From Acanthamoeba sp. SK_2022b (taxonomy: Eukaryota > Discosea > Longamoebia > Acanthamoebidae): DNA of 64,000 nucleotides. The position numbers and the translations under genes were made by a program. Location of the stretch: positions 1-64,000 of the forward strand of contig JANDJZ010000136.1 of the NCBI GenBank assembly GCA_027943245.1, in the 5' to 3' direction. Below are positions 34,857-46,679 of this stretch, piece by piece (positions within the stretch are counted from its first letter, which is position 1; every line of letters begins with the position of its first letter). Below the pieces are notes generated by a model. That model searched no databases, was not told the origin of the DNA, and worked only from the letters and a program-made list of their open reading frames with translations.

Positions 34857-36042
34857 ATGCGACGCGTGTCATCGGCCTGTGCGATGGGGACTGCCGCGGG
34901 GCGAAGCGGTTTTAGCGGCAGATCTTTCTCCTATGCTCTACGAGTTGCTTCTGGTCGCCCTATCGGATCTACGCAGCGATGTTTCAGCATTCAACCGGTA
35001 CCCCCATCTTGTCTTATGCGCCAAGTGCTGTTGAGCAGTAGTAGCTAACGCTCTCTCGCCTTTGATTAGAGGGTGCCCTTTTTCAGAAATGCAACCACCA
35101 CCTGGGGCTTGGTCAGTGGCGTGGCCCTCGCAGCTCTGGTGTCTTCCTGCCGTCCGGACGACTCCTCTCCTCTTGCCCCCGTGCTCGCCGCCACGGCGGC
35201 TACCGAGCTGCCTGCAGACTCAGTGAAGGAGGAGCGCTCTGGTTTCCTCTTCCCCAAGACGCTTCGCCTGGACAATTCCACCGAGGGTGTGTTACACACG
35301 CCGCATGCGCACTCGCTCTTGAGCCACAGAAGTCTCACTCCCTCCCTCTCTTTGCCGCTCGCGCGTCAGGCCAAGTGCTGGCCGTGGGCATCAGGACAAT
35401 GTACGTCTTCTTCACCACCTACGCCATCGGCCTCTACGCCGACCCCAAGGACGTGAGAAACGCCCTGTCTAGCTTCAAGGTCCGTCGGTCTCCCCTCCCC
35501 TCCCCACATCAGCTTGGGAGCTGATCGACGACGCGGGTGGGGAGAGCAGGAGCACTCGCCCGAGGAGCTCAAGAAGAACCAGGCCGTGTATGACGCGCTG
35601 CGAGATGGGTCCTTCACCAAGACCATCCGACTGATCCCCACGGGCGACACCTCAGGATCTCACCTGCGTAACGGGCTGGTGTCGGCCGTGGCGGCGAGGA
35701 TGAAGGAAAACAAGGAGGAGGCCCTCAAGGAGTTTGGCAACTTCTTCCCCGCGCAGCTCAAGAAGGGCATGCTGATCGACTTCACCTGGAAGAAGGGAGG
35801 CAGCCTCAGCGGTACCCACACCACATGCGCCTCGTTTTGGGCAACGTTGCACCAGCTCTTGGAGGTCGCTGACAAGCTCTTCACGCGGTGCGTGTGCAGT
35901 GTCGGTGGACGGCAAGGAGGTGGGCGTGGTGGCCTCGCCAGAGCTGAGCCGAGCCTTCTTCGAGGTCTACCTGGGCGAAAAGACCAAGACGCCTGACGTC
36001 CGGGAGAAGTGGGCTGTCGCCCTCGCTGAGTGGCTGCGCTGA
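34857..36042 (+). CDS. Mitochondrial chalcone isomerase-like protein
   Basis: The likely start at 34857 gives an Arg/Ser-rich, acid-free leader (MRRVSSACAMGTAAGR…) typical of a mitochondrial presequence. A proposed 72-nt intron (34998-35069) leads to a hydrophobic segment, TWGLVSGVALAALVSS. The core matches the chalcone isomerase-like family: VGIRTMYVFFTTYAIGLYAD, LIPTGDTSG…LRNGLVSAV, KKGMLIDFTWKKGGSLS and AFFEVYLGEKTKTPD, ending ALAEWLR at 36042. In fungi the AIM18 type of this fold sits at the mitochondrial inner membrane; the fold can bind fatty acids, and flavonoid chemistry is not expected here. Four or five exons; borders approximate. Confidence 0.85.
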
Positions 36043-36404
36043 CCTGGACCCGTCCGTACAAAGGCGAAGAAATCATAAAAGAAAATCAACATAGGCGGAC
36101 GATCCAATGGCCGACAGGAATTTTATCAACTCCCAACTCCGGCACCTCTTGCGGGGCGATCCGGAGATGCGTGACAGGTGGTCAGGGGAGTTGCGAATCT
36201 CCTTTCCTCCCCCATTCGCCGCCTGGTCAATGCGGGTGACATGACCACAGACACGAAGAGGACGAAACGAACCGGCCTTTACGAACGGACACTTATCTTG
36301 CGCACACTCTTTGCAACGGAAGTGAACCCCCACACAACGAACCCCAGAGGCATCCTTGCCGCCATCGCCGCGACTGCAACTTCACACATACACACAAAGG
36401 AAGG

Positions 36405-37304
36405 ATGGGCAACGCGCAAGGTATAGAGAGAAGGATGCACGACGAAGGCTCCCATTACGAGGGCGACCTCTGCTTCGTCTCCTTGGGCACGGGCGGATGC
36501 TGGGGCACGCAGCCCGACCAAGACCACCGCGGCCGCGGTCTCAATCCGATCGAGGGCATGAACAAGCAGAAGGCTATCGACCCGCTTCGAGCGCAGACAT
36601 TGAGGAGGAAGATGAAGCGACCGTGCCTCGTCTCTTGTTCACTCGGCAATTGCATGGCGCCCAAGAGGGTCCTCGGCGATGATGACCTCCCTGACGCTGA
36701 GGACGACGCCCAGCACCGCGGAGGAAGCGACCAGGGCGAGTCCATTTTCTCATGCGGCTTCGCGCGTATCGGGTGCCTCACACCGGCATGGCTCAACCCT
36801 GAGCCAGCTCCGGTCGAGGCTGACGAGGAGCAGAAGCGGAGGGAGCGACAAGTAGAGACTGACATCGCCCTCCTCAAGGCGCGCCAGGCTTCCAAACACA
36901 ACCACCGCCCTCAGAGGCAGAAGGCGAAAAAGAGGGAGAGTGGTGGCGACGTTGAGATCAGCAGCCCGCACTTGGAGACCTTCAGACGCACAACAGATGA
37001 GTTCATCAGCGCCCACCTCGCCCTGTGTCCCGATCCCCGGGCGAGGGTAAAGCTCGACCGCGGCGAGGGCGCCAGGGTGGTGTCGCTCGAGGCCTCGGCC
37101 CCTCCGCCTCCCTCAACCGACGGCCCTTGGGAGCAGCAGCACGAGGACAGCGAGATTGCTTCTCTTCCTTCGCCATGCTCTCTACCTCCTCCTGCGCCCA
37201 CTGACGGGCGAGGCCGCCTACCAGCACAGGCTGCCGAGAAGGACGCGCTGCCTGCCCCTCGCCACCTGCCCCCGCCTCCGCCTCCTCCCTCTCCCGCTCC
37301 TTGA
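36405..37304 (+). CDS. Hypothetical protein with N-myristoylation-like start and Pro-rich end
   Basis: An uninterrupted 299-residue frame starts MGNAQGIERR. Gly2 and Asn3 with small residues after them fit an N-myristoylation signal. The first half has several Cys/Gly patches (CFVSLGTGGCWGTQ, CLVSCSLGNCM, FSCGFARIGCLTPAWL). The second half is charged, then Ser/Pro-rich, ending in runs of Pro. It has no recognised domain. The absence of introns is unusual for this window. Coding status is supported by length and third-position GC, and by the start context, but not by homology. Confidence 0.55.
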   Translation: MGNAQGIERRMHDEGSHYEGDLCFVSLGTGGCWGTQPDQDHRGRGLNPIEGMNKQKAIDPLRAQTLRRKMKRPCLVSCSLGNCMAPKRVLGDDDLPDAEDDAQHRGGSDQGESIFSCGFARIGCLTPAWLNPEPAPVEADEEQKRRERQVETDIALLKARQASKHNHRPQRQKAKKRESGGDVEISSPHLETFRRTTDEFISAHLALCPDPRARVKLDRGEGARVVSLEASAPPPPSTDGPWEQQHEDSEIASLPSPCSLPPPAPTDGRGRLPAQAAEKDALPAPRHLPPPPPPPSPAP

Positions 37305-37409
37305 AGAAGTGATGTCATTCTCCAGACAGAGCACGTGTACAAAACATCAACTACAACCTACTACAACCCTTGCTTCATTGGTTGCCTTTAAAAAGGGAGG
37401 ACGATTGTG

Positions 37410-39138
37410 TCACTGGAGCGAGCACTTGTTTTCGCGTTGTGTGCGGGGTGTGTCGGAGATGGAGGACCGCAGGTGGCGTCGCGACCTCGCCGTTTGGCTT
37501 CCCGCTGGCGTGCTCCCCGCCGACGCGAGAGACGACCGCCGTTCGCCCGCAGGCAGCGGGGTGGACTGCGAGACGTGCTGGGCGTGAAAGGGCGACATCG
37601 GCGAGCCGCCGTCCGAGGGCGAAGCGGCCGAGGCCGCAGGGGTGAACGCCATCGGCGAGGCGTAGGGGAAGGGCGTGGCGGCCGGCCCTCGCGGGCTGTA
37701 GGGTGTGGAGGGCGCAGGCGTGGACGGGGCCACATAGGGCGAACGCGCAGACGCGCCCTGCCGTCGAGGCGACGATGGCGATGTCTGGAGGGGCGTGCTG
37801 AAGGGGGCCACGTCGGCGTAACCGTACTGGGTGGACGCCCTGGAGTTGAGGGCAGTGCTTCGTGGCGGTTTCCTCTCCTGCAGCTTTCGGTAGACACAGC
37901 CAGCAAGAGACACGAGCGATGTAGGCGGTGAGCACCACGCGTCAGGTAGACCCCCCCCGGGGGGGGGGCTGCACCTTGCTGCGGATGGTCTGGTTCATGA
38001 CCACGACCTGGTCGTGTGAGACCTTCATGAGAAGGTTCGGGGTGGCCACCAGGGCCTGCGCCTTCTCAAACAGGTCCACGAGGCCCCTAAATGGGCGCCA
38101 GAGCCGACCCGCGATCGCGGTGGCGTAAGCGACTCAACAGGGCTGCGCAGCAGAGGGCCTTGCGATCGAGAACTCGGCAACGGAGGGGTACCGGTTGCTC
38201 ATGGCGGAGGTGAAAATGGTGGCCCGGAAGTGGAGCCTCTCGGCGAACTGGGCAAAGGTCAGGGGGACCGCCGTAGGGTGGCTGTGATCGTAGTGCTCCT
38301 CCTTTTTGTCAGTCTCCGTGCCCACCAGAATGCGCGGCACGTTGGGACACAGGGCGTCCAGCGCGGGCAACACATTCTTCTCTAGCGCAGTGAACCTGCT
38401 CCACCCAGCAGTATCAATTAACGGAAGTGAGTGTGTGAAATGTGGCTGGCGCGCACGCGTGTGGTAGCGGTATACCGCTCTTGAGTGGCTTCGATGCTGC
38501 CGATGGCCGGTACGCAGACGAGGAAGACGTCGACCTTGGTGCGCGTGAGGTGCTCGGCCAGCCGATGCGTGAGGTCGTGATAGGGGTCCGACGCTGTGGT
38601 AGTGTGCGAGAGGGGCGAATGCATTAAAGGAACGGCGCGGCCTGGGTGGAGAGGGACACGAGGCGATGGACGTACGGCTTGCCCGCAGGACGGTGAGGTT
38701 GAACATCGTGGGCACGCCAAAGAGGGACTCGACGCACACGGTGCTGTTGTGCTTCTCCTGTCCCCGTTTCCACCCCTTCTGCGTGATCATGCCTGCAGGC
38801 AGGGCAGAAAACGGAGCAGCCGTTTAACTTTCATGCGCGAAGCGGGCGGTCTTCCCGTCTAGCACAATCCAATCGAGAAAGGAGAGGGGAACACCTTCGA
38901 ACGCGGTAATGAGCGTTTTCTTGCCGACGTTGCTATCGCCCACCACAACGCAGGAGACCTGTTTGTAGTGCTTGTGCCGGTAGACGTACACCTCCTTCCA
39001 GTCTTTGGTGAGAAGGGAGAGGAGTAAGCAGTCTGCATGCGTCAGCGGCTTGTCCCTCATTTCCCGCCTATAACACGGTGCGTACCTGCGTCTGTGTAGG
39101 AGCATTCGCTTTCGTCGAAATGCCAAAGCCGTTGGCAT
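37410..39138 (-). CDS. Rho-like pseudo-GTPase with Ser/Pro-rich C-terminus and CaaX box
   Basis: Exons on the minus strand follow the order of a Rho GTPase. SCVVVGDSNVGKKTLITAFEG is the P-loop, VDVFLVCVPA the beta-4 strand, ALCPNVPRILVGTETD the G4 position, and TIFTSAMSNRYPSVAEF the G5 region. The key residues are altered: the P-loop Ser/Thr is Lys (GKK), the DTAG of switch II is replaced (about NLTVLRASDP) and TKxD is TETD. The protein should therefore bind nucleotide poorly or not hydrolyse it. The last exon adds about 165 Ser/Pro/Thr-rich residues and ends CSLQ*, a CaaX motif for farnesylation. Start at 39138 is tentative and exon joins are approximate. Confidence 0.65.
37951..37968. repeat. 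C8G10 palindromic homopolymer block
   Basis: Eight C bases are followed directly by ten G bases inside an intron of the Rho-like gene, a perfect self-complementary block. It could form a hairpin or a G-quadruplex half, and is also a place where the assembled length could be wrong. Confidence 0.8.
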
Positions 39139-39364
39139 CTAGGTCGCCACAGCGTGGCGTCGCTTGCGATCCTACCCATACGCCAAGCACGTGTCAGCAT
39201 CATGCTCACCGAGAATGATGACTGATTGGGGGGGGGCACAGGGGGCTGGCGTGGCAGCCGTACCGCCGGTATTTGCGATTGACGCAGGTGAGCGCGAGCA
39301 GATCGCGCGCGGGCAGGTGTGTGAACAGATAGAGAGCCTGCCCCGGGGGAGTGAGCATCCCGAT

Positions 39365-41632
39365 TCAAAGGCGTACAAGCCGTGGTTGGGATGTATCTGT
39401 ACGCACCAGCTCTTCGCTCAGATACTCCACTGGGTCGGTGCGTCGATCAGCATCAGGAGTCGGTATGTCGATGGAGGCCACACCGCCATGCCCGCTCTCG
39501 TCGAGGAGGAGGTTGGCGCTGGCCTTGGCGGGCATGGTGCGTGGCCGTGTGTTTACCACGTCGTCGCTCTGAAGGAGGTCGGTTATGTCCTGCTCCTTGT
39601 CGGGCTCGCTGTGCCGCCTTACCTTTCTCAAGTCGTGGTCCAACGCCGCTGTCGGCTGTCGACGGCCGTCGAACGTGGGGTTGGCTGCCGCTTGCATTTC
39701 GGGTCCCAGCTTCCTCCGCGTGGGTTGACCACCGGCCTGCGCGGCGAGTGCCGCACTGAGCTGTTGAGATACGCGGGCAAGCTCACCTCGCAGCGACTCT
39801 GCTTCCGCCTTTTGTGTCTGGGCCTCCTTCTCGGTCTGCTTCAACTGCTCACTGAGCGATCTGTAGTCGACTTGCAACCGGTCCAAGTTGCCTTGGACTG
39901 CAAAAAGTAAGGAGGGGAGGAAGTGCGAGATGGAGAAAAGGAAACGTAAGCCATCCAACTTGTATCGGCACTTAAGGGGGGGGGAGGCGCACTTTCTTCG
40001 CGGCCTCTCTGCACGGCCCGGCTTTCAATTTCGGGCAGCCTCCCTTCAGCCTCCTCAAACGCAACCAATCGCGCCCTCAGTTGCTCCAGCGCGGCGCCCT
40101 CCTTGCTCTGTCGCTCGGTCCACTCGGCGGTGGCCGACGACAGTTCCTGCTCTGCCCTAACCGCACTTTCCGTGGCAAGCCTCGCTTGCTCCTCCTGTTC
40201 CGCTTGTGTGGCCTTGAGCCGCGCCAGCTCTTCGTTGGCCTGAGCGAGCTGCGCGGTGAGCGCTTCGACCCGCGCATCACGCTCCCCTCGCTCCCGCTCC
40301 CGCTCCTCCTCTGCCCTTCGCATCTCTTCCTCTTGCCTGCGGTAGCTCGTCTCGCGATCATCAATGTCTTGGCTCCGCTGGAATGCGGCTGCTGTCTCCT
40401 CCGATTGACGTGCCAGCTGTTCCTCGAGCTCGGCGATCCTCGTGGCCATCTCGCTCTGTCGCGCGCCCGTCTGGGCCGCTGCGGTCTTGAGGCCAGACGC
40501 CTCCTCGCATGCGACTCGCAGCATCTCCTGAAGCTCCCGCTCGCCTTGCTCCTGCGCAAGGCGCGCCTCGGCTATCTGTTCGTGAGCGCCCTGCCATTGC
40601 GCCTTCTCGCTGGCCAGCTCCTTCTCGAGCTCCTCGACTCGCCCCTCGAGCGCGGCAATCTGCCCAAACTGCTCCTTCAGCATGGTCATGTTTTTCTTGT
40701 TTTCTCCATCGTGCCGCCTCTTCACCTTCGTCGCCAGCTTTCGTTCCTGCGCAGCCCAGTGAGCGCGCCATCGCCATCACGGAGCAATAAGTTAACATGG
40801 CACAAACCTTCTGGAGGGTGCGCTCGGCCTCCTCCAGCTCGGCCTGCAGTCTGAGACGATCATCGGTTGCGCGCTTGGCTTCGTTGGCCCCGTTGGCCAA
40901 CAACTTCTCCAGAGCCGACCTGGCTTGTTGCCCTGCATGTGAGAGGGTTCCATCAGCTCATGCAAAGCCTCCTCCCGCTGGTCGAGTGATGGTGAGGACC
41001 TTCTTCGGCGGTCTGCTGGAGCGAAGCGACGGTCTGACTGAGCTCGGTGTTTCGGTTTCGCTCTTCCTGCAGCGCCTTCTGCAGCGCCTCCACCAGGGCA
41101 GCAAGCTCGGCCTCGCCTGTTGCTCCAAATCAATAGAAACAACATAAATCATGATGCACAGACATAGAAATAAAAGCTGAGTGCGGGGCACGGTACGGGA
41201 GCCAACAGCTGCGCCGGCAGGTACAGCCGGCCGGTGCTCGAGACTGGCCAGACAAGTCGAAAGGACTTGGGCCAGCTCCGTGAGGTGGGTTTCTGTTTCG
41301 TGCTGCGTGTGGGCCATATGGGTGACGTCCTCCTGCAACCGCTCGATCTGCTCATAGTAGCCGCTCCCCGAGGGGTGCTCCACATGACCGGATTTATGGG
41401 CGTCTAGTTGCTGCAGGTCAAGTTTTAGCTTTCCTCCCTCTGTCTCCACGCGTTGCAGATTATGCAGAATCGATTGCATTTTTTCGTTATCATCGGAAGG
41501 GAGCACATTTTCCTCCCGGCCCGGCGGGACACTCTGCAGATGCCGTTCAAGGGCACGACCCAGGTTAACCTGCTCTCCCAGCATGGCCTCTAACAGGCCA
41601 TGCAGCTTCTGCAGGTCCCCATCGTCCGCCAT
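39365..41632 (-). CDS. Long coiled-coil protein of unknown function
   Basis: The start is MADDGDLQKLHGLLEAML at 41632 and the stop at 39365, with several short introns. Most of the product is heptad-rich coiled coil, for example LEGRVEELEKELASEKAQWQ, MATRIAELEEQLARQSEE and ELARLKATQAEQEEQARL. It ends in about 120 disordered residues with DHDLRKVRRHSEPDKEQD. Nothing identifies a family: such coils resemble golgins, kinetochore proteins and many others. It shares a 175-bp gap with YJU2, which is divergent. Confidence 0.7.
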
Positions 41633-41807
41633 TTGTCGGTCTTGTTGTGCGAGTTGTGACCAATTATTACCGTTAGGGAAAATCGGCAGAGAAAAAGGCG
41701 CCGTTGTGTGGAGTATGCAGAGCATGCGTGGTGCTTTTTCTGTTCCTTTTCCGAAAAGAAAAAAAAAACACAACAAGGCAAAGCAGACAAATCGGCTAGG
41801 ACGAGAG
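41633..41807. promoter_or_regulatory. Shared upstream region of the coiled-coil and YJU2 genes
   Basis: Two divergent start codons lie 175 bp apart, so both promoters must be here or overlap the genes. It includes an A-rich run near 41758-41768. No known motif is recognised. Confidence 0.4.
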
Positions 41808-42713
41808 ATGGGAGAACGCAAGGTTATCAACAAATACTACCCGCCCGATTTCGACCCCTCGTTGATCCCGCGAGGCAAGAAACCAAAGAATGATCAACAG
41901 ACAGTGCGGATGATGTTGCCGATGAGCGTCCGCTGCCTCGTCTGCGGCGAGTACCTCTACCGAGGCAAGAAGTTCAACGCGAAGAAGGAAACTGTGATGG
42001 GGGAGGAGTACCTCGGCATAAAGATCTTTCGCTTCTACATGAAGTGCACGCGCTGCAAGGGCGAATTCACGATCAAGACCGATCCAGAGAAGGCGGACTA
42101 CATCGCAGAACTCAATGTGTCGCGAAACTTCGAGCCTTGGCGCAACACGGAGAACCAGATCGAGGAGGCCAAAGAAAAGCGCAAGCTTGAGGAGGAGGGC
42201 GACGTCATGAAGCAACTGGAGAATCGAACCACCGATTCCAAGGTGGAGCTCGACATCCTCGACGCCCTGGCAGACATCAAGAGCTTGAACACTCGCAATG
42301 CCAAGCTCGACCTCGACAAGCTGCTAGAAGAGCGCGCCAAGGAAGCTAAGCAGAAGGAGATAGAGGAGGAGGAGCAGCTCGTTCAGACCCTCTTCCGCAG
42401 CGAGCACGTCAAGCGACTCGACGATGACGAAGACGACGGTGCCGACCCCTTCAGCAAACCCCTCGATCCCGTCGTGGTGGCCCCTCTGGCTCCTCTTCGA
42501 CCCACCGCCGCTGCGGAGGACTCGAAGAAGCGAAAGGCACCTTTCCCCTTTGTTCCCTTGGTTATCAAGGCCAAGGCCGGGGCGGCGCATAAGAAGGTCA
42601 AGGCGGAGCCACAGCCCTCTGTGCCCACCATCAAGGCTGAGAACGGCACGGACGCTGACTCCGAGAGCGACGGCGAGGGTGCCGGCGCGGGTCTCTTAGG
42701 TCTCGACTATTAG
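41808..42713 (+). CDS. YJU2: Splicing factor YJU2 (CCDC94/CWC16 family)
   Basis: A single exon of 301 residues starts MGERKVINKYYPPDFDPSLI, the almost invariant family start. The N-terminal zinc-binding core is complete: RCLVCGEYLYRGKKFNAKKE and YMKCTRCKGEFTIKTDP, followed by YIAELNVSRNFEPW. The C-terminal half is a charged helix and then a basic tail. YJU2 joins the spliceosome with the NineTeen complex and helps branching of the first splicing step. The length is in the family range. The start is set by the conserved N-terminus, although the frame is open further upstream. Confidence 0.97.
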   Translation: MGERKVINKYYPPDFDPSLIPRGKKPKNDQQTVRMMLPMSVRCLVCGEYLYRGKKFNAKKETVMGEEYLGIKIFRFYMKCTRCKGEFTIKTDPEKADYIAELNVSRNFEPWRNTENQIEEAKEKRKLEEEGDVMKQLENRTTDSKVELDILDALADIKSLNTRNAKLDLDKLLEERAKEAKQKEIEEEEQLVQTLFRSEHVKRLDDDEDDGADPFSKPLDPVVVAPLAPLRPTAAAEDSKKRKAPFPFVPLVIKAKAGAAHKKVKAEPQPSVPTIKAENGTDADSESDGEGAGAGLLGLDY

Positions 42714-42753
42714 ATTATTAGAACACCCACTGCTGCCCTCTACTCCTTCTTCA

Positions 42754-42754
<1 letters not shown>

Positions 42755-42833
<79 letters not shown>
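42755..42833. repeat. (CA)n microsatellite
   Basis: About 79 bp of CA repeat, with one slip after 42784, lies 40 bp downstream of the YJU2 stop. It is a simple sequence repeat in the YJU2 3' region. Confidence 0.95.
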
Positions 42834-42834
<1 letters not shown>

Positions 42835-42949
42835 CTGTTGTACAAAGCGAGTTTCCTGCTGCACATTACACTCAGTGGCCAGGGTAAAAAGGATGCTTTT
42901 TTTTTATTTGTTCTGCCTTGTGTGGTTAAAAAAAACTAAGCGAAAGACG

Positions 42950-45005
42950 ATGCACGCGTTTGGCCTGCCTGGGGCTGTTCCCTTTGACTTGAGCACCACA
43001 TCAGTAACACCCGATGGTCCCCCCCCACCACAACTCAGCTTCCTCCCAGCGCAACCTCACCACGCCGGTTTCTGTTTCTTGTTAATATTTTATTATTTAG
43101 GAAACACGCGTATCGCTGTCATAGCCAAGGAGAAGCTCAAGTTCTGGCCCACAGGTACCCCACTTATCACTTTCCGAATGCCGGCCCACAGCGGCTTCAT
43201 CTCACAGTTCGGTGACTCAGAGGCGGTGGTGCAGTATCGCCTGAGCCAGCAGGGGCCTTCGGTGAAGCCTCTGCTGGCGCAGCTGGAGGAGCAAACGGAG
43301 CGCTTTCGATGTGCCGTGGAGGCGATCGATCTTGCCCGGGTCAGCCAGCCCGGCGAAAAGGCTCACGATGGCGGCAATGAGCAGAGAATGGGGCCAAGCG
43401 CAGGTGTGGATAGGGCGACGCTAATGCCTCGCATGCCCACCTACACCGCTCCTATGTTCCCGAGCCTGGCCTCCGTTCCGGCTCGCCCTATCTCGCTTCT
43501 CAGAAACGGCTCAGCGAGACCTTGGGGGGAAGCCACCGCTGACAACGCGGCCGAGCGCGAGAGCGAGGAGGCCCAAGGCAATGAAGACGACTTCTTAGGG
43601 AAGCTGCACACCGTACAATCGTCCACCGTTTCAAATGTCGAACTTTCCGCAATCCCTGTGACGATCTCGACTTCCACGACCTCGCGAGCGCCCTCTCTCG
43701 CGGAGACGCCGATTCGAAAGGGTCTCCTCTCGCTCAAGGAGGTTTGTGCTCGCCCACCCCCCCGGTTGCCTCCCCACCAGGTCTTCCGTCAGGCGAGCCA
43801 GTGCAACCTGGACAACTGATGACAGCCACTGTCACAATGGTGTCTAGTTATGCGAGCGCCTGCTGGTCACCGCTGTCTCGTTGGACAACGTGGTGGACGT
43901 GCTGGATGCTGTCGGCCGGCATTCTGAAGTGGTCACCAACCATTGCCTCAAGTTCATCGGTAACGGCCCTTGACGCCTTGGCGCGCGTATGCGACTGCGT
44001 GCGCGAGAGGAAGGAGCGAGATGACAAGATCTCATAATGGGCTGCTTTGCTCACACTAGGCCGGAACTACGATCGAGCGCGGAAAGTGCAGGAAATCAAG
44101 GCGGCTATTGCTGAGGGCGGTACGCAAGCTGAGTGGGCCCAAGTAGTGCGCCGCTATCTCGAGAACGTGCCCAGGGTGCATTCCCGCTGCCTCCCGTATT
44201 ACTCTCCTACGGCTTTGTCTTCTCACATGCACACACGGTGCGCTACCCAGGCCAAAATCGAGGCTGTGGTGTTGGGGCCAAAGGAAAAGGACAACTCGAT
44301 GGGAATCTACGGCCAGCCTCCCACCCACGCCCACACCTTCTCGGCGCAGAGGACCTGCCAGGTCATCATTCCGCTGCCTCCGCCCGCTTCGACCGACGGA
44401 CCCGATCCTGATGTGGTCCTAGAAGCCACCCGACGAGTTGCGGGCACCATCGATGCGCTCATCCCGCACTCCTTCTTACCCTACCAGCTCGCCCAGTATG
44501 TCATTCCCTGCTCACTCCCCCCCCGCGCGTGCGTGTGGCCGCTCAGTGCTCCTGGCGCATGCTGTGTGCATGATGTATGATGTGCGTGTGTGTCTTGTAT
44601 GACCAGGAGCCAAATATCATTTGCCTATTCGGGGGGGCTCCACGTGGGCACGTACGTGTCGCGTGTCAAAACGGATCAGCTGCACGTGCAGGTGATGGGC
44701 CGACTACTGGAAAAGGCACGCCGGCTTGCCCACACCCAGGCCGAGGCCCAAGGTACGGCGGGACTGCCCTGCGCTGCCCTGCTGTCTAAGTGACAAGCGA
44801 GGCCCTGGCGATGTAGACAGATCTCAAGCCCACGCGACTGCTCAACACCAACGTTCATGGGATGGTGGCGCGCAAGCTCAGCGACATTGGGATGCCGCGT
44901 AACCTCGTGGAGGTCAACACCACCCTCTGCTCCCCCTCCTACGCCCCCATCGTCTACGTGGTGCAGCTGCAGGCGGTATTCGAAGCCAAACCTGACCAGC
45001 CGTAA
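42950..45005 (+). CDS. Unknown multi-exon protein, with a segment resembling the end of a BTB domain
   Basis: The start is uncertain, perhaps ATG 42950. Recognisable exons encode AVIAKEKLKFWPTGTPLITF, a low-complexity middle, then VTAVSLDNVVDVLDAVGRHS with NHCLKFIG. The next exons give YDRARKVQEIKAAIAEGGTQ, QVIIPLPPP, a segment around LHVGTYVSRVKTDQLHVQVM, and RLLNTNVHGMVARKLSDIGM. The frame ends at 45003-45005. The segment around LDNVVDVLDAVGRHSEVVTN resembles the helix that closes BTB/POZ domains, but I see no full domain. At least five introns. Real expression is likely given in-phase conserved-looking exons; function is not known. Confidence 0.5.
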
Positions 45006-45195
45006 GCGCCTTTTGTTCATTCGTGGCACGCGGGCACCGTACGACGGAAAATACACCTCCACCCGCTTGGGGCTGTGAGGTGTCCCACGAGAAAGGGTTG
45101 CCTTGTGGGGAGCCACATAGACACACAGCCTTGGATTCTCTATTTCACCTTAGTCAGGGAATGGAGTTCTGAGGCTCCGAGGGACCAAGGCGAGT

Positions 45196-46679
45196 TCAGC
45201 TGGTGGCAATGCTCTGTAGGGCGGCGGGCTTGGCCTCAAGGGGCATGGCCGGCGGGTTGCGCTTCTCCTTCCACTTGAGGCTGATCTTGTTCAGGATAGA
45301 CCCGATTTCGTCATCGCTCATCTTGTTCCACACTATGTACAGATCCAGCAGCGTCTCGAGCACCACCCACACCTGTGCACCCATTTCCCCTGCGTGAGCA
45401 CCCACCCAACATCACGTGGCAGTCGCCACACGAGGCGTAGCTTTACCTCCTTCAAGTCCACGTTGAGCGTGGCGAGCCATGGTCGCAGATTCACGCCATC
45501 CTTGTGCGCGATCATCATCATCGCCGCCAGCGCCACGACATGGGGTGGATACATCAACATCACATCTGTTCGATACGAATCGTTCACAAGATACCTGCGT
45601 TGGTGTTTTAGCCAGACCACGTGGTTGGTTTCAGTGGCGCCACACGTCTATCACCAAAGCGACGATAGCAGGACGCACCAGGCGTTTTCTAGGAAGGTGG
45701 AGTTCATGGCGGCGTCATTCGTGTAATGCGTCAGCGACCTGTATGGATGGTACACTATCTACAGAGGTAGGAGGAGAAGCGGCGCAGAATGTGCGGTTAG
45801 TAGTTTTCACCTTCAAACGAGGAAGGTGAAGAGGGAGAGGTGGCGCGCCATCTTAAAGTTCATCTCTTCCATGATGAAGTATTCGCTTTCGAGGATATCG
45901 TTCATCGTGTACGGCCAGTTGTTCTTCACTGCACGCCCGCATGGCCAAGAGAGGCAATGGTGAGAAAAATCGCACTGTGGTGGTCGTGGTGTGCACCACC
46001 CCACCATCACGGTGGCGATCGTTGTTGTCGTTGTATGCTGTCTACTACGCACGCGCACGCGCACGCACACACACACACACACACACAGGAAGTCACAAAA
46101 GCAGCGTTGCGTTTGAAGGGCGCATACTGATTTCGTTGGCCTGAGAGGCAAACTGCTTGGCGTGTGTCATGCATTCTTCAATCTTGGAGGCCAAGTACAG
46201 ACACCCAGGAGCGAATAATCGTGGGTCGTACTCCACGAAGCTATTCCTACTCTCACAGGCACAACGAGGACAGTAAGAAGCCTGCGATGAGCGATGGAGC
46301 AAGTGCGTGGCGTACGTGAGGTACAGGCGACGAAAGTAGATGCTTGCGGTAGCCACTACTCGCTGCCGCAGGTGCAGCTTCTTCCCCATGTGTTGGATCA
46401 CTGTAGCGCGAGCACAATAAATAAATAATAAAATGCTGAAAATCACGGATAAATAGGTAGAGGGTACCGTCACAGAAATATATTTTGGCTTTGATGATCT
46501 CGTCGTACGAAAGGTAGCCACGATCGTTGGGGTTGCAGCTCAAGATTTTGTCCTTGGTCACAAGCCATGACCTGCATCCCGCCCCAAACGTTGTAGGAAG
46601 TGAGCGCTGCTTGCAGCTTCAATAGCCGCTGAAAGAAGGAGCCGCACTCGTGAGAGGAGCTCCAGAAGCTGGCCGCCAT
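45196..46679 (-). CDS. CCNC: Cyclin C (Mediator kinase module cyclin)
   Basis: The start is MAASFWSSSHECG at 46679, matching the MAGNFWQSSH start of cyclin C. The cyclin box follows over several exons: VIQHMGKKLHLRQRVVATAS with IYFRRLYLT, then DPRLFAPGCLYLASKIEE, and MNDILESEYFIMEEMNF. The second cyclin fold has VNDSYRTDVMLMYPPHVVAL and MMMIAHKDGVNLRPWLA. It ends at 45196 with ILNKISLKWKEKRNPPAMP. Cyclin C partners CDK8 in the Mediator kinase module and also regulates stress responses. Introns are short; one holds an AC repeat near 46063-46088. Confidence 0.92.
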
